A stretch of 64,000 bases of DNA from PALG01 sp964495885 (GCA_964495885.1 CAZBWO010000015.1:23681-87680); one strand, 5' to 3'. Counted from the stretch's first letter, positions 53,779-62,450 are shown. A program made the numbers and translations. The notes: generated by a model not told the origin, from the sequence alone.

Positions 53779-55281
53779 ATGAAAAATCTATCGCTGCTCA
53801 TAGCATGCTTGTTTGTAGGCCTTGCACATGCACAAACGATTGGAATTAACACTAGTGCTCCAAAAGCATTATTAGATATTCCTGCTTCAAACACTCTATT
53901 TCCAGCTGCAGAGGACGGACTCTTGCCTGTTCGGGTGGCTACTTTCCCGCTCGCCAATCCAACGTCAAACCAAAATGGATTATGGACCTATCATACCGCT
54001 AATAGACAGAATTATTGGTGGGATATATCTGCCACGACATTCGAATCTTTTCGCAATACACTAGACCAAGCTTATGATAATAACGGCTTCGGACAAGGAC
54101 GGTTTATACTTGCAGATTCCGGTGCACTTTCCGTAGTTGGGGATGGTCTTTTTGTCACAGGTACTTTTGGATACGGAAACAACCTAAATCTCGTAAATGG
54201 AGGGGACACCAACCTTATATTTTTTCCTAAAACCGGAAGCTTCATCAAAAGCAATATGGTATCCAACTCCAATACAACAGACTATGACTACAACGTAATT
54301 TTTGGGGATGGCTACAATAGCGATCAATACGGCGCTAGCTATGCCACTATTTTTGGGTATTATACAAATGCAACAGCAGATTACTCAATTTGCTTGGGAC
54401 ATTCCTCTTCTTTAAGTTTTGGAGGAATCGCTATTGGGGCCAGTGGTATCTCCTTCGGAGGATCTCTTAGCCTTGCCATTGGAAACAGTTATGCCATTTG
54501 GGATGGTATTTTCGCCATTGGGCAAAATACGGGAGATCACACAGATCTTTCCGTAATAGGAAATAACAATCATGCGGTATCTACAGGACACAATGGTTAT
54601 TTTATAGGAATAGGCAACAACAATTCAGGAAACTTTAGCGGTTCTCCATATTCCAGACAACGGTTCATAGGTTTTAATAACGCTTTTGGGAGTGGCCGCG
54701 GAATGGCTATCGGAAATGATAATGCCCCAGAAAACGGACTTACCATAGGACACCATTTGGTATCCAACAGTAGAGACCAAATAAACATTGGTTTTTACAA
54801 TACTAGCTATACTCCAGATCCGGAATCCTCATTCGGACAGGAACCTAACAATAGATTATTGGTCTTCGGAAACGGTAGTGTCACACAACCATCCGATGCA
54901 TTTACCATACTCGAAGATGGAAGAACAGGAGTAGGTACTTCCTATCCAGAAGTGAAACTACAAGTAGCAGGAGGTTTTTCAATCCAACCAGAATCGTTTA
55001 CGGCTTCATCCAATCAACAAACCATAGCGGTAGGAAATAAATCCTATATACGGGTCAACTCAAATAATTTCCCAAGTAACCGGGAAATTGTTCTATCTGA
55101 TGGGAATACCTACGGACAAATACTTACAATAGAATGTACTGCCAATGGAAGTTTTGGTATTCGTTTGGTAGATGGCGCCAATAGTGTCTTATCTAATTCA
55201 TCAATAGATTTATACCACGACGATACCATCACGCTTATCTTCAGAAACAATTGGTATCAAATAGGACATGCTAATAATTAA
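53779..55281 (+). CDS. Secreted adhesin-like repeat protein, paralogue of the preceding gene
   Basis: A 500-residue protein starting one base after the preceding stop. Signal peptide ('MKNLSLLIACLFVGLAHA'), mature start 'QTIGINTSAPKALLDIPASN', the shared entry segment ('TLDQAYDNNGFGQGRFILADSG'), a less regular set of short Gly/Asn-rich repeats ('GGIAIGASGISFGGSLSLAIGNS', 'SVIGNNNHAVSTGHNGYFIGIGNN', read in parts) and the same C-terminal domain ('GGFSIQPESF' to 'DDTITLIFRNNW'). It has no own promoter, so it is co-transcribed with 52305. The repeats are more diverged than in the neighbours. Confidence 0.75.
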   Translation: MKNLSLLIACLFVGLAHAQTIGINTSAPKALLDIPASNTLFPAAEDGLLPVRVATFPLANPTSNQNGLWTYHTANRQNYWWDISATTFESFRNTLDQAYDNNGFGQGRFILADSGALSVVGDGLFVTGTFGYGNNLNLVNGGDTNLIFFPKTGSFIKSNMVSNSNTTDYDYNVIFGDGYNSDQYGASYATIFGYYTNATADYSICLGHSSSLSFGGIAIGASGISFGGSLSLAIGNSYAIWDGIFAIGQNTGDHTDLSVIGNNNHAVSTGHNGYFIGIGNNNSGNFSGSPYSRQRFIGFNNAFGSGRGMAIGNDNAPENGLTIGHHLVSNSRDQINIGFYNTSYTPDPESSFGQEPNNRLLVFGNGSVTQPSDAFTILEDGRTGVGTSYPEVKLQVAGGFSIQPESFTASSNQQTIAVGNKSYIRVNSNNFPSNREIVLSDGNTYGQILTIECTANGSFGIRLVDGANSVLSNSSIDLYHDDTITLIFRNNWYQIGHANN

Positions 55282-55292
55282 CATTCTATTCT

Positions 55293-55321
55293 TGATGACA
55301 TTTTACGGTTGCTTCGATGTA
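55293..55321 (+). promoter_or_regulatory. Predicted ECF promoter, copy 5, with conserved leader
   Basis: TGATGACATTTTA (55293-55305), 8 bases, TCGATGTA (55314-55321), 11 bases after the previous stop. The leader to the ATG at 55409 has the same hairpin (GAAGTG/CACTTC, 55327-55348). Confidence 0.7.
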
Positions 55322-55373
55322 CTACTGAAGTGACCCCCAATCCACTTCCCTTTTTTTGTCCAAAATCAAGAAC

Positions 55374-55412
55374 ATGACTTTCCTACTTGTGCTTCTAATA
55401 AAAGAAGTATGA
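55374..55412 (+). CDS. Putative leader peptide, copy C
   Basis: A 12-codon frame, MTFLLVLLIKEV, with TGA overlapping the main ATG (ATGA), as in copy B. Confidence 0.4.
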   Translation: MTFLLVLLIKEV

Positions 55413-56257
55413 AGCATATTGCCTGTATCATAATACTTGTTTCCTCCCTAAGCTTTGCACAAGTAGGAATCAACACCACCACTCCAGATGCCTCCGCAGC
55501 CTTAGACATCCAAAGTACCAACAGCGGATTATTAATCCCTAGAATGTCTGAAATACAACGGCTAGGCATCGTAAATCCCGCAGAAGGACTTCTCGTCTAT
55601 CAAACAAATAGTGACGTAGGGTATTGGTACTACCGAAGCAGTTCGTGGGTCTATCTTTCAAAAGAAGGAGATGAGGATTGGGACGGCCCCGGTAAAAATG
55701 ATATCACAGGTGACCTGTACAAATATGGAAAAATAGACATCCGTCCCACAGGAGGAGTTGCCGGAATTACCGTTGGTTCCGAAACAACAACCCCATTCAC
55801 AGATGGGGTAATAGCCATTGGCCCCTATACTGCTATTAGCGCAACATCAAAGTTCGTGGTAGGAAAAGAACGGGTAGCAACCGCCTTTGATAGTACGTAT
55901 GTATGCAGTGGCTTATCTTGTGAATGGGTCGTCTTTGCGACGGAATTTTCTAATAAAAATGCATTTGAGGTTGCGCAATCTGGAGCCGTGACCATAAATT
56001 CAAGATATACCTTGCCCATAGCAGATGGAAATGACGGGGACTATCTAGTTACCGATGGCGCCGGAAACGTTTCCTGGCAATCTCCCTCTACCCCTTTTGC
56101 AGATGCTGAAAACAATAGCACACAACAGCATAGGCAAAACCTTCAAATTATCCAAAGACTGGAAAAACAAGTGACCACGCTTTCAGAAAAAATCAAGGAA
56201 TTAGAAGTCCTTATTTCAAATACAATCTATAGAAAAGAAGAAGAAAATGAAAAATAA
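55409..56257 (+). CDS. Secreted adhesin-like protein with C-terminal coiled coil
   Basis: A 282-residue protein: signal peptide ('MKHIACIIILVSSLSFA'), mature start 'QVGINTTTPDASAALDIQSTN' identical over its first part to the next protein, then 'PRMSEIQRLGIVNPAEGLLVYQTNSDVGYWYYRSSSW' (read in parts), a short middle domain, 'DYLVTDGAGNVSWQSPS', and a coiled coil ('NLQIIQRLEKQVTTLSEKIKELEVL') at the end. The coiled coil suggests trimerisation. Its 3' end overlaps the giant repeat gene by 11 bases, so both are made from ECF promoter copy 5. Confidence 0.78.
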   Translation: MKHIACIIILVSSLSFAQVGINTTTPDASAALDIQSTNSGLLIPRMSEIQRLGIVNPAEGLLVYQTNSDVGYWYYRSSSWVYLSKEGDEDWDGPGKNDITGDLYKYGKIDIRPTGGVAGITVGSETTTPFTDGVIAIGPYTAISATSKFVVGKERVATAFDSTYVCSGLSCEWVVFATEFSNKNAFEVAQSGAVTINSRYTLPIADGNDGDYLVTDGAGNVSWQSPSTPFADAENNSTQQHRQNLQIIQRLEKQVTTLSEKIKELEVLISNTIYRKEEENEK

Positions 56258-59200
56258 TATCACTCTTTTATTGATACTGATTTCTCAAGTATTTTTTGCA
56301 CAAGTAGGAATCAACACCACCACCCCAGATGCCTCAGCAGCACTGGATATTGTTAGCACCGAAGCAGGGATCCTGATTCCTCGTATGACCGAAGCACAAC
56401 GCACCGCTATTGGCACCCCTGCCACAGGACTACTGGTCTATCAAACCGATAACAGTACCGGATTTTGGTTTTACAACGGAAGCAGCTGGGCCAGCCTTTC
56501 CACAGGAGGAGGCGCTGGGGAGTTCCAAAGTATTTCGGGAATCGTACAAAATACAACAGCAGTGGGTAGCGACGATTTTGTCTTTGGTGACACCGATTTG
56601 GAAGGCAGTGGCAGTAAGTTCTTTTTTGATAAGAGCAGCGGAGCTTTTAGGGCTGGAACGGCTACTGGAAACGAGTGGAATACTACCAGCCGTGGTAGTG
56701 CATCTTTTGCCTTCGGAAATCTAGCAACAGCTTCAGGGGATAATAGTTTTGCAGGTATTTATGCCTCGGCATCTGGAGAAAACTCCATCGCCCTACAAGG
56801 CGGTGACGCGGGAGGCTTGAACAGCATCTCCATAGGACCAAACACCATCGCAAGTTCATCTGGTTCCATTGCCATTGGCGAAGGCAGTACCGTAGGGGCA
56901 AGTTCAGATTATGCACTAAGTTTGGGATATACCAACACAGCTTCTGCTAGCTATGCGAATGCCATAGGTTACGAAAACACAGCTTCGGGACAGCGCAGCT
57001 TTGCTTTTGGAAGCAGTGCCATTGCTTCAGGAACAGATGCGGTGGCCTTTGGTTCTTCTATAGCCTCTGGAACAAGCAGCTTCGCAGGCATCTATGCTTC
57101 GGCTTCTGGTGGAAATGCCATAGGATTGCAGGGAGGGGACGCAAGCGGCTTGAACAGTATCTCTATTGGCCCCAACACCATCGCAAGTTCATCAGGGTCC
57201 GTTGCCATTGGTGAAGGCAGTACTGTGGGCGCAAGTTCAGATTATGCAGTGAGTTTGGGATATACCAACACAGCTTCTGCTAGTTATGCGAATGCCATTG
57301 GTTACGAAAACACAGCTTCGGGACAGCGCAGCTTTGCTTTTGGAAGTAGTGCCATTGCTTCAGGAACAGATGCCGTGGCTTTTGGTTCTTCTATAGCCTC
57401 TGGACAAAACAGCTTTGCAGGCATCTATGCTTCGGCCTCTGGAGGGAATGCCATAGGATTGCAGGGAGGGGACGCCTCAGGGCTCAACAGTGTTTCCATT
57501 GGCCCCAACACCATCGCAAGTTCATCAGGGTCCATTGCCATTGGTGAAGGCAGTACCGTGGGGGCAACTTCAGATTATGCAATGAGCTTGGGTTATACCA
57601 ATACAGCAAATGCTAACTATGCAAATGCCGTAGGGTATGAGAACGTAGCCTCAGGTGTACGCAGTTTTGCTTTTGGAAGCAACGGAACAGCTTCCGGAGA
57701 AGATGCCGTGGCTTTTGGCTCTTCCTTAGCCTCTGGATCCAATAGCTTTGCGGGTATCTCGGCTTCGGCCTCTGGAGGGAATGCCATAGGATTGCAGGGA
57801 GGGGACGCCTCAGGGCTCAACAGTGTTTCCATTGGCCCCAACACCATCGCAGGTTCATCAGGGGCAATTGCCCTAGGTAACGGTAGCACTGTAGGTGTTT
57901 CCTCAAGCTATGGACTGAGCATTGGTGATAGGAATAGTGTGACCGCTGCAAATGGCGCAGCCATTGGGTACGAGAACGTAGCTTCAGGTGTACGCAGTTT
58001 TGCTTTTGGAAGTGGTGCCATTGCCTCAGGAACAGACGCCGTGGCCTTTGGTGACTCCACCGCTTCGGGTACTGGCAGCTTTGCGGGTATCTCGGCTTCG
58101 GCCTCGGGGGGGAATGCCATAGGATTACAGGGAGGGGATGCCTCAGGACTCAATAGTGTCGCCATAGGCCCCAACACTATCGCAAGTTCATCAGGGGCAA
58201 TTGCCCTAGGCAACGGAAGCACTGTAGGTATTTCCTCCAATTATGGGGTGAGCATCGGCGACAGGAATAGCGTAACGGCAGCAAATGGAGCAGCCATTGG
58301 CTATGAAAATGTAGCCTCTGGACAACGTAGTTTTGCTTTTGGAAGTGGTGCCATTGCCTCAGGAACAGACGCTGTGGCCTTTGGCGACTCCACCGCTTCG
58401 GGTACAAGCAGCTTTGCGGGTATCTCAGGTTCGGCCTCGGGGGGGAATGCCATAGGATTACAGGGTGGGGATGCCTCAGGACTCAATAGTGTCGCCATAG
58501 GCCCCAACACCATCGCAAGTTCAGCAGGGGCTATTGCGATGGGTAACGGTAGTACCGTGGGTGTTTCGTCTAACTATGGGGTAAGTATCGGCGACAGAAA
58601 TAGTGTAACCGCTGCAAATGGCGCAGCCATTGGGTATGAGAACGTGGCTTCAGGTGTACGCAGCTTTGCTTTTGGAAGCAGCGGAACAGCCTCAGGAACA
58701 GACGCTGTGGCCTTTGGCGACTCCACCGCTTCGGGTACCGGTAGTTTTGCGGGCATATCCAGTACGGCTTCAGGGAATAATGCTGTTGGCCTCCAGGGAG
58801 GGGATGCCTCAGGGCTCAACAGCATCTCCATAGGCCCAAACACCATCGCAAGTTCCGAAGGGGCAATCGCTCTAGGCAATGGCAGTACCGTGGGGGTTTC
58901 TTCCAACTATGGAATGAGTATCGGTGACAGTAATAGCGTAACAGCAGCCAATGGCTTTGCTATGGGGTATGAAAATGTGGCTTCAGGTGTACGCAGCTTT
59001 GCTTTTGGAAGTAATGCAATTGCCTCTGGGACAGACGCCGTGGCTTTTGGAAACGCTACCGGCTCAGGTGATAATAGCTTCGCGGGCATATCCAGTACAG
59101 CATCTGGCGAAAATGCGATTGCCCTCCAGGGAGGGGATGCCTCTGCTATCAATAGTATTGCGATTGGGGAAGACACCTTCGCCGAAGGAGAATCCTCTAC

Positions 59201-59846
59201 AGCCTTGGGCACTGAAGTAATTGCCTATTCCTATAGCGAAACCGTAATAGGGTATGAATCTGAACCCTATATCCCAACCAGCACAAGTATGGCAGTAGCT
59301 TCAGACCGACTTTTTGTAGTAGCAAACAGCACTCCTACGAGTGCATTGGTGATGCTCAAAGATGGTAGAACAGGCCTTTCCCGTATCCCAACCACCAATA
59401 TACTGGAAGTAGAAGGCGCAGCCTCCAAAACCAGTGCTGGAGACTGGATCGCCAATAGTGACAGCCGATTGAAGAAAAACATCCAGACCTTTTCCGAAGA
59501 AAAGGCTTTGAACAAATTACTTCAAATGCGGGGCGTAACCTACCAATGGGACGATAACAAAACAGGTAGTAAACGGCCCGAGGGAATTCAATATGGGTTC
59601 GTAGCCCAGGAATTGATGGAAGTCTTCCCAGAAAATGTTTCCAAAGACAACCTAGGGTATTACCAAACGGCCTATGGGACTTATGATGCACTCTATGTAC
59701 AATCCATTAAAGCCCTCAACCATAAAGTGGAAAATTTGGAGTCTGAAAACGAAATCCTTCGGAAAGAGCTTCAACAAATTTATACCATGCTTAAGAAGTT
59801 AGAAGATACTTCCCAAAATAAAGAGACAGCGGTTTCAAAAGATTAA
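56247..59846 (+). CDS. Giant fibre-like protein with seven 111-residue YadA-head repeats and S74 domain
   Basis: A 1199-residue secreted protein: signal peptide ('MKNNITLLLILISQVFFA'), mature start 'QVGINTTTPDASAALDIVS', entry domain ('LLVYQTDNSTGFWFYNGSSW'), then seven consecutive 111-residue repeats starting at 'SFAGI', each made of about eight YadA-head-type beta-roll turns ('NAIGLQGGDASGLNSVSIGP', 'ASGTDAVAFG'). From Ser1071, 'SDSRLKKNI' and 'YGFVAQELMEVFPENV' form a peptidase S74 chaperone domain, followed by a coiled coil. A long, trimeric, self-processed surface or released fibre is inferred. No anchor or T9SS domain is visible. Its stop overlaps the convergent DUF1697 stop (TTAA). Confidence 0.85.
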   Translation: MKNNITLLLILISQVFFAQVGINTTTPDASAALDIVSTEAGILIPRMTEAQRTAIGTPATGLLVYQTDNSTGFWFYNGSSWASLSTGGGAGEFQSISGIVQNTTAVGSDDFVFGDTDLEGSGSKFFFDKSSGAFRAGTATGNEWNTTSRGSASFAFGNLATASGDNSFAGIYASASGENSIALQGGDAGGLNSISIGPNTIASSSGSIAIGEGSTVGASSDYALSLGYTNTASASYANAIGYENTASGQRSFAFGSSAIASGTDAVAFGSSIASGTSSFAGIYASASGGNAIGLQGGDASGLNSISIGPNTIASSSGSVAIGEGSTVGASSDYAVSLGYTNTASASYANAIGYENTASGQRSFAFGSSAIASGTDAVAFGSSIASGQNSFAGIYASASGGNAIGLQGGDASGLNSVSIGPNTIASSSGSIAIGEGSTVGATSDYAMSLGYTNTANANYANAVGYENVASGVRSFAFGSNGTASGEDAVAFGSSLASGSNSFAGISASASGGNAIGLQGGDASGLNSVSIGPNTIAGSSGAIALGNGSTVGVSSSYGLSIGDRNSVTAANGAAIGYENVASGVRSFAFGSGAIASGTDAVAFGDSTASGTGSFAGISASASGGNAIGLQGGDASGLNSVAIGPNTIASSSGAIALGNGSTVGISSNYGVSIGDRNSVTAANGAAIGYENVASGQRSFAFGSGAIASGTDAVAFGDSTASGTSSFAGISGSASGGNAIGLQGGDASGLNSVAIGPNTIASSAGAIAMGNGSTVGVSSNYGVSIGDRNSVTAANGAAIGYENVASGVRSFAFGSSGTASGTDAVAFGDSTASGTGSFAGISSTASGNNAVGLQGGDASGLNSISIGPNTIASSEGAIALGNGSTVGVSSNYGMSIGDSNSVTAANGFAMGYENVASGVRSFAFGSNAIASGTDAVAFGNATGSGDNSFAGISSTASGENAIALQGGDASAINSIAIGEDTFAEGESSTALGTEVIAYSYSETVIGYESEPYIPTSTSMAVASDRLFVVANSTPTSALVMLKDGRTGLSRIPTTNILEVEGAASKTSAGDWIANSDSRLKKNIQTFSEEKALNKLLQMRGVTYQWDDNKTGSKRPEGIQYGFVAQELMEVFPENVSKDNLGYYQTAYGTYDALYVQSIKALNHKVENLESENEILRKELQQIYTMLKKLEDTSQNKETAVSKD
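56745..59075 (+). repeat. Seven tandem 333-bp coding repeats
   Basis: The codon opening 'SFAG' recurs at 56745, 57078, 57411, 57744, 58077, 58410 and 58743, and again at 59076 where a partial unit begins. Every interval is exactly 333 bases, so no insertion or deletion has been fixed. Units 1-3 share one middle variant ('SDYA.SLGYTNTA') and units 4-7 another ('SIGDRNSVTAANG'). Confidence 0.92.
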
Positions 59847-60367
59847 AACATCCCCACCACTTTCACCATGGTTTTGTAGTTGCGGGTGGTGGCAGCGACT
59901 TTCAATTTGCTTTCAAACCAATTGTTGTTCATCTTGGCATTGCCATAACCGTGTTCAGAATAAAAATACACGCAGACATCCGTCACATGGGCCGTCTCTC
60001 CCGGGAAATCATAACCTAGCATCACCTCTTTATGGGCTTCGGAAGGGGCCGAATGCAACAACGAAAAATAACTTTGTTCTTGTTGTTCCTTCGGAAACGG
60101 ACACTGCGCCAAGATGGCTTCCAATTCCGGGACCGACTTCACTACAATGGGCAATTCCCAACCGTAGGTCTTTGCAATAACCTTCGCGATATCCTTTTCC
60201 AGTTGAGCCGCCTCTTTTTCCGAAGCAAACAGCCAATTTCCCGTATGCAAGTACACCTGTGGCTGGCTCACCTTCAAGGATTCCAACAACGTTATTTGAT
60301 CGGCCTTGGGGAACTTTTTTTGTCCGCCCACATTTATCCCCCGTAAAAAAGCAACATAATTCATCAT
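59843..60367 (-). CDS. DUF1697 protein
   Basis: A 174-residue protein beginning 'MNYVAFLRGINVGGQKKFPKADQ', the diagnostic DUF1697 start, with 'VYLHTGNWLFAS' and a C-terminal 'SKLKVAATTRNYKTM' block. The family is common in bacteria and its function is unknown. The second Met (60364) overlaps the stop of the upstream PLP decarboxylase, so the two are coupled. Its own stop overlaps that of the convergent repeat gene. Confidence 0.9.
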   Translation of the reverse strand: MMNYVAFLRGINVGGQKKFPKADQITLLESLKVSQPQVYLHTGNWLFASEKEAAQLEKDIAKVIAKTYGWELPIVVKSVPELEAILAQCPFPKEQQEQSYFSLLHSAPSEAHKEVMLGYDFPGETAHVTDVCVYFYSEHGYGNAKMNNNWFESKLKVAATTRNYKTMVKVVGMF

Positions 60368-61800
60368 GCGTTCAGTTTTTCATTGGCAAATTCCTCGCAC
60401 AAGGCCAAGGTGGCTTCCACGTCTTCCATGGTCGTTCGCGGATTTATCAAACACATCCGCAATACCACTTGCTTGTTCAAAATAGTGGTCACCAACAAGG
60501 CCTTTCGGGATTGCATCACGCGCTGGGAAATGTATTGATTCAGTTCGTCCAATTCCTTTTCGGAAAGGTTTCGTTTAATAGGGTTGTACCGAAAATTGAT
60601 CACCGCCAAGGTAGCGGGGGAAATCACTTCCCAATGGGCACTCTTCCGTAGTTTGGCCTCCAGTTTTTCGGCCAACTTCATATTGTAATCCACCGCCTTT
60701 CTAAAAGCTATCACCCCAAAGGTCTTCACAGACATATAGAATTTCAGTGCCCGAAAACGTCGTGTCAATTCCACTCCGTGGTCGTAAAAATTAATCTCAG
60801 AAGTATTCCCCTCCACGTCCCTCAAATATTCAGGGGTTTCCGTAAAAGTACTCTTCAACCATTTTACATTCCGAACCAACAAACAACCAATTTCATACGG
60901 TTGGTAAAACCATTTATGGGGGTCTACCGTTAACGAATCGGCTTTTTGGATGCCTTTCAGCAACTGCTTGCCTTCCTTGCCCAAAATAGCCGCTCCCCCA
61001 TAGGCCCCATCAATGTGGAACCAAATATCTTCTTCCTTGCAAATCTTCGCCAATTGCGGCAAAGGGTCTACGGTACCCGTATTGGTGGTCCCAGCCGTCG
61101 CAATCAAACAAAACGGCTGCCAGCCCTCCAAACGGTCCTTGGCAATGGCATTCTTCAACTTATTCAGGGCAAACTTGAACTCTAAGTCGGTAGGAATGAT
61201 CCGTATCTGCTCCTTCCGAAAGCCCAAAATACGGATGGCCTTGATATTGGACGAGTGCGCCTGGTCTGATAAATAGATGGTGGCTTTGGAAAAATCATCC
61301 CCACACTTTAACCGTCTAGCAGTTACAATAGCCGTTAAGTTGGCCATGGAACCACCACTGGTAAAAATCCCTCCGCCTTTTTTCACGGGGAAACCAAACC
61401 ATTTCAGCAACCAGTTCAAGGTAACGATTTCCAATTCGGCAGCCGCTGGGGAAGCAGCCCACCCACTGGAAAACACATTAAATCCAGACGCCAAGGCATC
61501 CCCCATGGCACCAATAAAGTTACTGGGGCCCGGTACAAACGAATACGCCTGCGGATGGGACACAATGGTGGTCTTCTTCATCACACCCTCTAAAACAAGC
61601 TGCAATACCTCTTCGGGGTTGGAGGCCTGCTCTGGGGCTTCCTCCAAAAAATGGTAGTCCATTTCCTCCCGGGTAGCCAAGGCCACCGGCAACTCTTCAT
61701 GCTGATGATGGAAATGATGGGTAATGGCTTCCATCACGGTTTGGGAATACCGGTCCATAGCTTCCTTGGAAAGCGTTAATGGGGGTTGCGATGTCTTCAT
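60364..61800 (-). CDS. Group II PLP-dependent decarboxylase
   Basis: About 478 residues from the ATG at 61800. An upstream ATG at 61842 would add 14 residues, but a TATTTTTG promoter box lies inside that extension, so the later start is preferred. The fold-I decarboxylase motifs are clear: 'GIFTSGGSMANLTAI' (cofactor phosphate), 'IATAGTTNTGTVDPL', 'WFHIDGAYGGAAIL' (PLP-stacking/Asp) and the Schiff-base Lys in 'SLTVDPHKWFYQPYEIG'. Relatives act on aromatic amino acids, glutamate, 2,4-diaminobutyrate or aspartate; the substrate is not readable here. It is coupled to DUF1697. Confidence 0.88.
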   Translation of the reverse strand: MKTSQPPLTLSKEAMDRYSQTVMEAITHHFHHQHEELPVALATREEMDYHFLEEAPEQASNPEEVLQLVLEGVMKKTTIVSHPQAYSFVPGPSNFIGAMGDALASGFNVFSSGWAASPAAAELEIVTLNWLLKWFGFPVKKGGGIFTSGGSMANLTAIVTARRLKCGDDFSKATIYLSDQAHSSNIKAIRILGFRKEQIRIIPTDLEFKFALNKLKNAIAKDRLEGWQPFCLIATAGTTNTGTVDPLPQLAKICKEEDIWFHIDGAYGGAAILGKEGKQLLKGIQKADSLTVDPHKWFYQPYEIGCLLVRNVKWLKSTFTETPEYLRDVEGNTSEINFYDHGVELTRRFRALKFYMSVKTFGVIAFRKAVDYNMKLAEKLEAKLRKSAHWEVISPATLAVINFRYNPIKRNLSEKELDELNQYISQRVMQSRKALLVTTILNKQVVLRMCLINPRTTMEDVEATLALCEEFANEKLNA

Positions 61801-61822
61801 ACGGCTAGGGTCATTTTCGGTG

Positions 61823-61830
61823 CAAAAATA
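61823..61830 (-). promoter_or_regulatory. -7 promoter box of the PLP decarboxylase gene
   Basis: TATTTTTG on the minus strand, an exact TAnnTTTG match, 23 bases before the ATG at 61800. It lies within the longest ORF and so supports the shorter protein. Confidence 0.45.
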
Positions 61831-61997
61831 CGGCTTTGTCACGGGGAAGAAAAAGAAAGCCCGCCCATTTTATACTGAAAAACGTATTTTCAAAGAGTAG
61901 TCGCCTAACCCCTTGACAATAAAATACTTGTAGGAAAATGTAAAACCGATTTAAAAATTAGCTAAATTCATGCTACTAACAACTAACTCAATACATT

Positions 61998-62429
61998 ATG
62001 TTTTCAAAAAGTAACCTCATCAGTACGGTGGTCACAGGTATCTGGGGCTTCCTTGGGGGCTGGCTCCTTTGGGGCACGCTGGCAGATCCCATCCTGGAAG
62101 AACACACCGCAACCGCCGCCAAAGGATTAATGAAAGAAATGCCAGACATGTTTCACCTGGCCATTGGCTGTCTCTTAACCGGACTCTTCTTTTCTACCAT
62201 CTACGGGAAATACGGACGTGGAGGCTGGAGTGCCGGGAACGGACTTACCTACGGAGTGTTGGTAGGGCTGCTCCTAGGATTGGGGGAAGGAATGGTAAAC
62301 ATGTCTGTGATGAATATGTTAGATTTCACTGGAATGTTGATTAATGCCGTAGTCTATGTGGTTTTCTATGCCGTGATGGGACTCCTAGCCGGACTCATCT
62401 ATCAAAAAACCATGCCTACGGAAGCTTAG
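61998..62429 (+). CDS. Small four-helix membrane protein, unknown function
   Basis: A 143-residue hydrophobic protein with four membrane helices: 'LISTVVTGIWGFLGGWLLWG', 'MFHLAIGCLLTGLFFSTIYG', 'GLTYGVLVGLLLGLGEGMVN' and 'MLINAVVYVVFYAVMGLLAGLIY'. Gly-rich packing and a short acidic loop ('LADPILEEHTATAAKG') are the only marks. No family is recognised with certainty. It is a single gene with a strong terminator behind it. Confidence 0.75.
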   Translation: MFSKSNLISTVVTGIWGFLGGWLLWGTLADPILEEHTATAAKGLMKEMPDMFHLAIGCLLTGLFFSTIYGKYGRGGWSAGNGLTYGVLVGLLLGLGEGMVNMSVMNMLDFTGMLINAVVYVVFYAVMGLLAGLIYQKTMPTEA

Positions 62430-62450
62430 GCTTCTTTTTTATGTGAGGAA

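Noticed and set aside
56745..59075. CRISPR-like repeat array
   Set aside because: The repeats are 333 bases, coding, without spacers, and no cas genes are near.
57617..59212. Several 70-110 codon antisense frames rich in Pro/Glu/Ala
   Set aside because: They recur with the 333-base period of the repeat gene and are mirror images of its Gly/Ala/Ser codons.
41872..59846. Prophage tail-fibre region, suggested by S74 domains
   Set aside because: No capsid, terminase, portal, integrase or lysis genes are present; signal peptides on every protein show export by the cell.
61913..61918. TTGACA hexamer as a classical sigma-70 -35 box before the small membrane protein
   Set aside because: Bacteroidota primary promoters use TTG/TAnnTTTG, and no fitting -10 or -7 box lies at the right distance.
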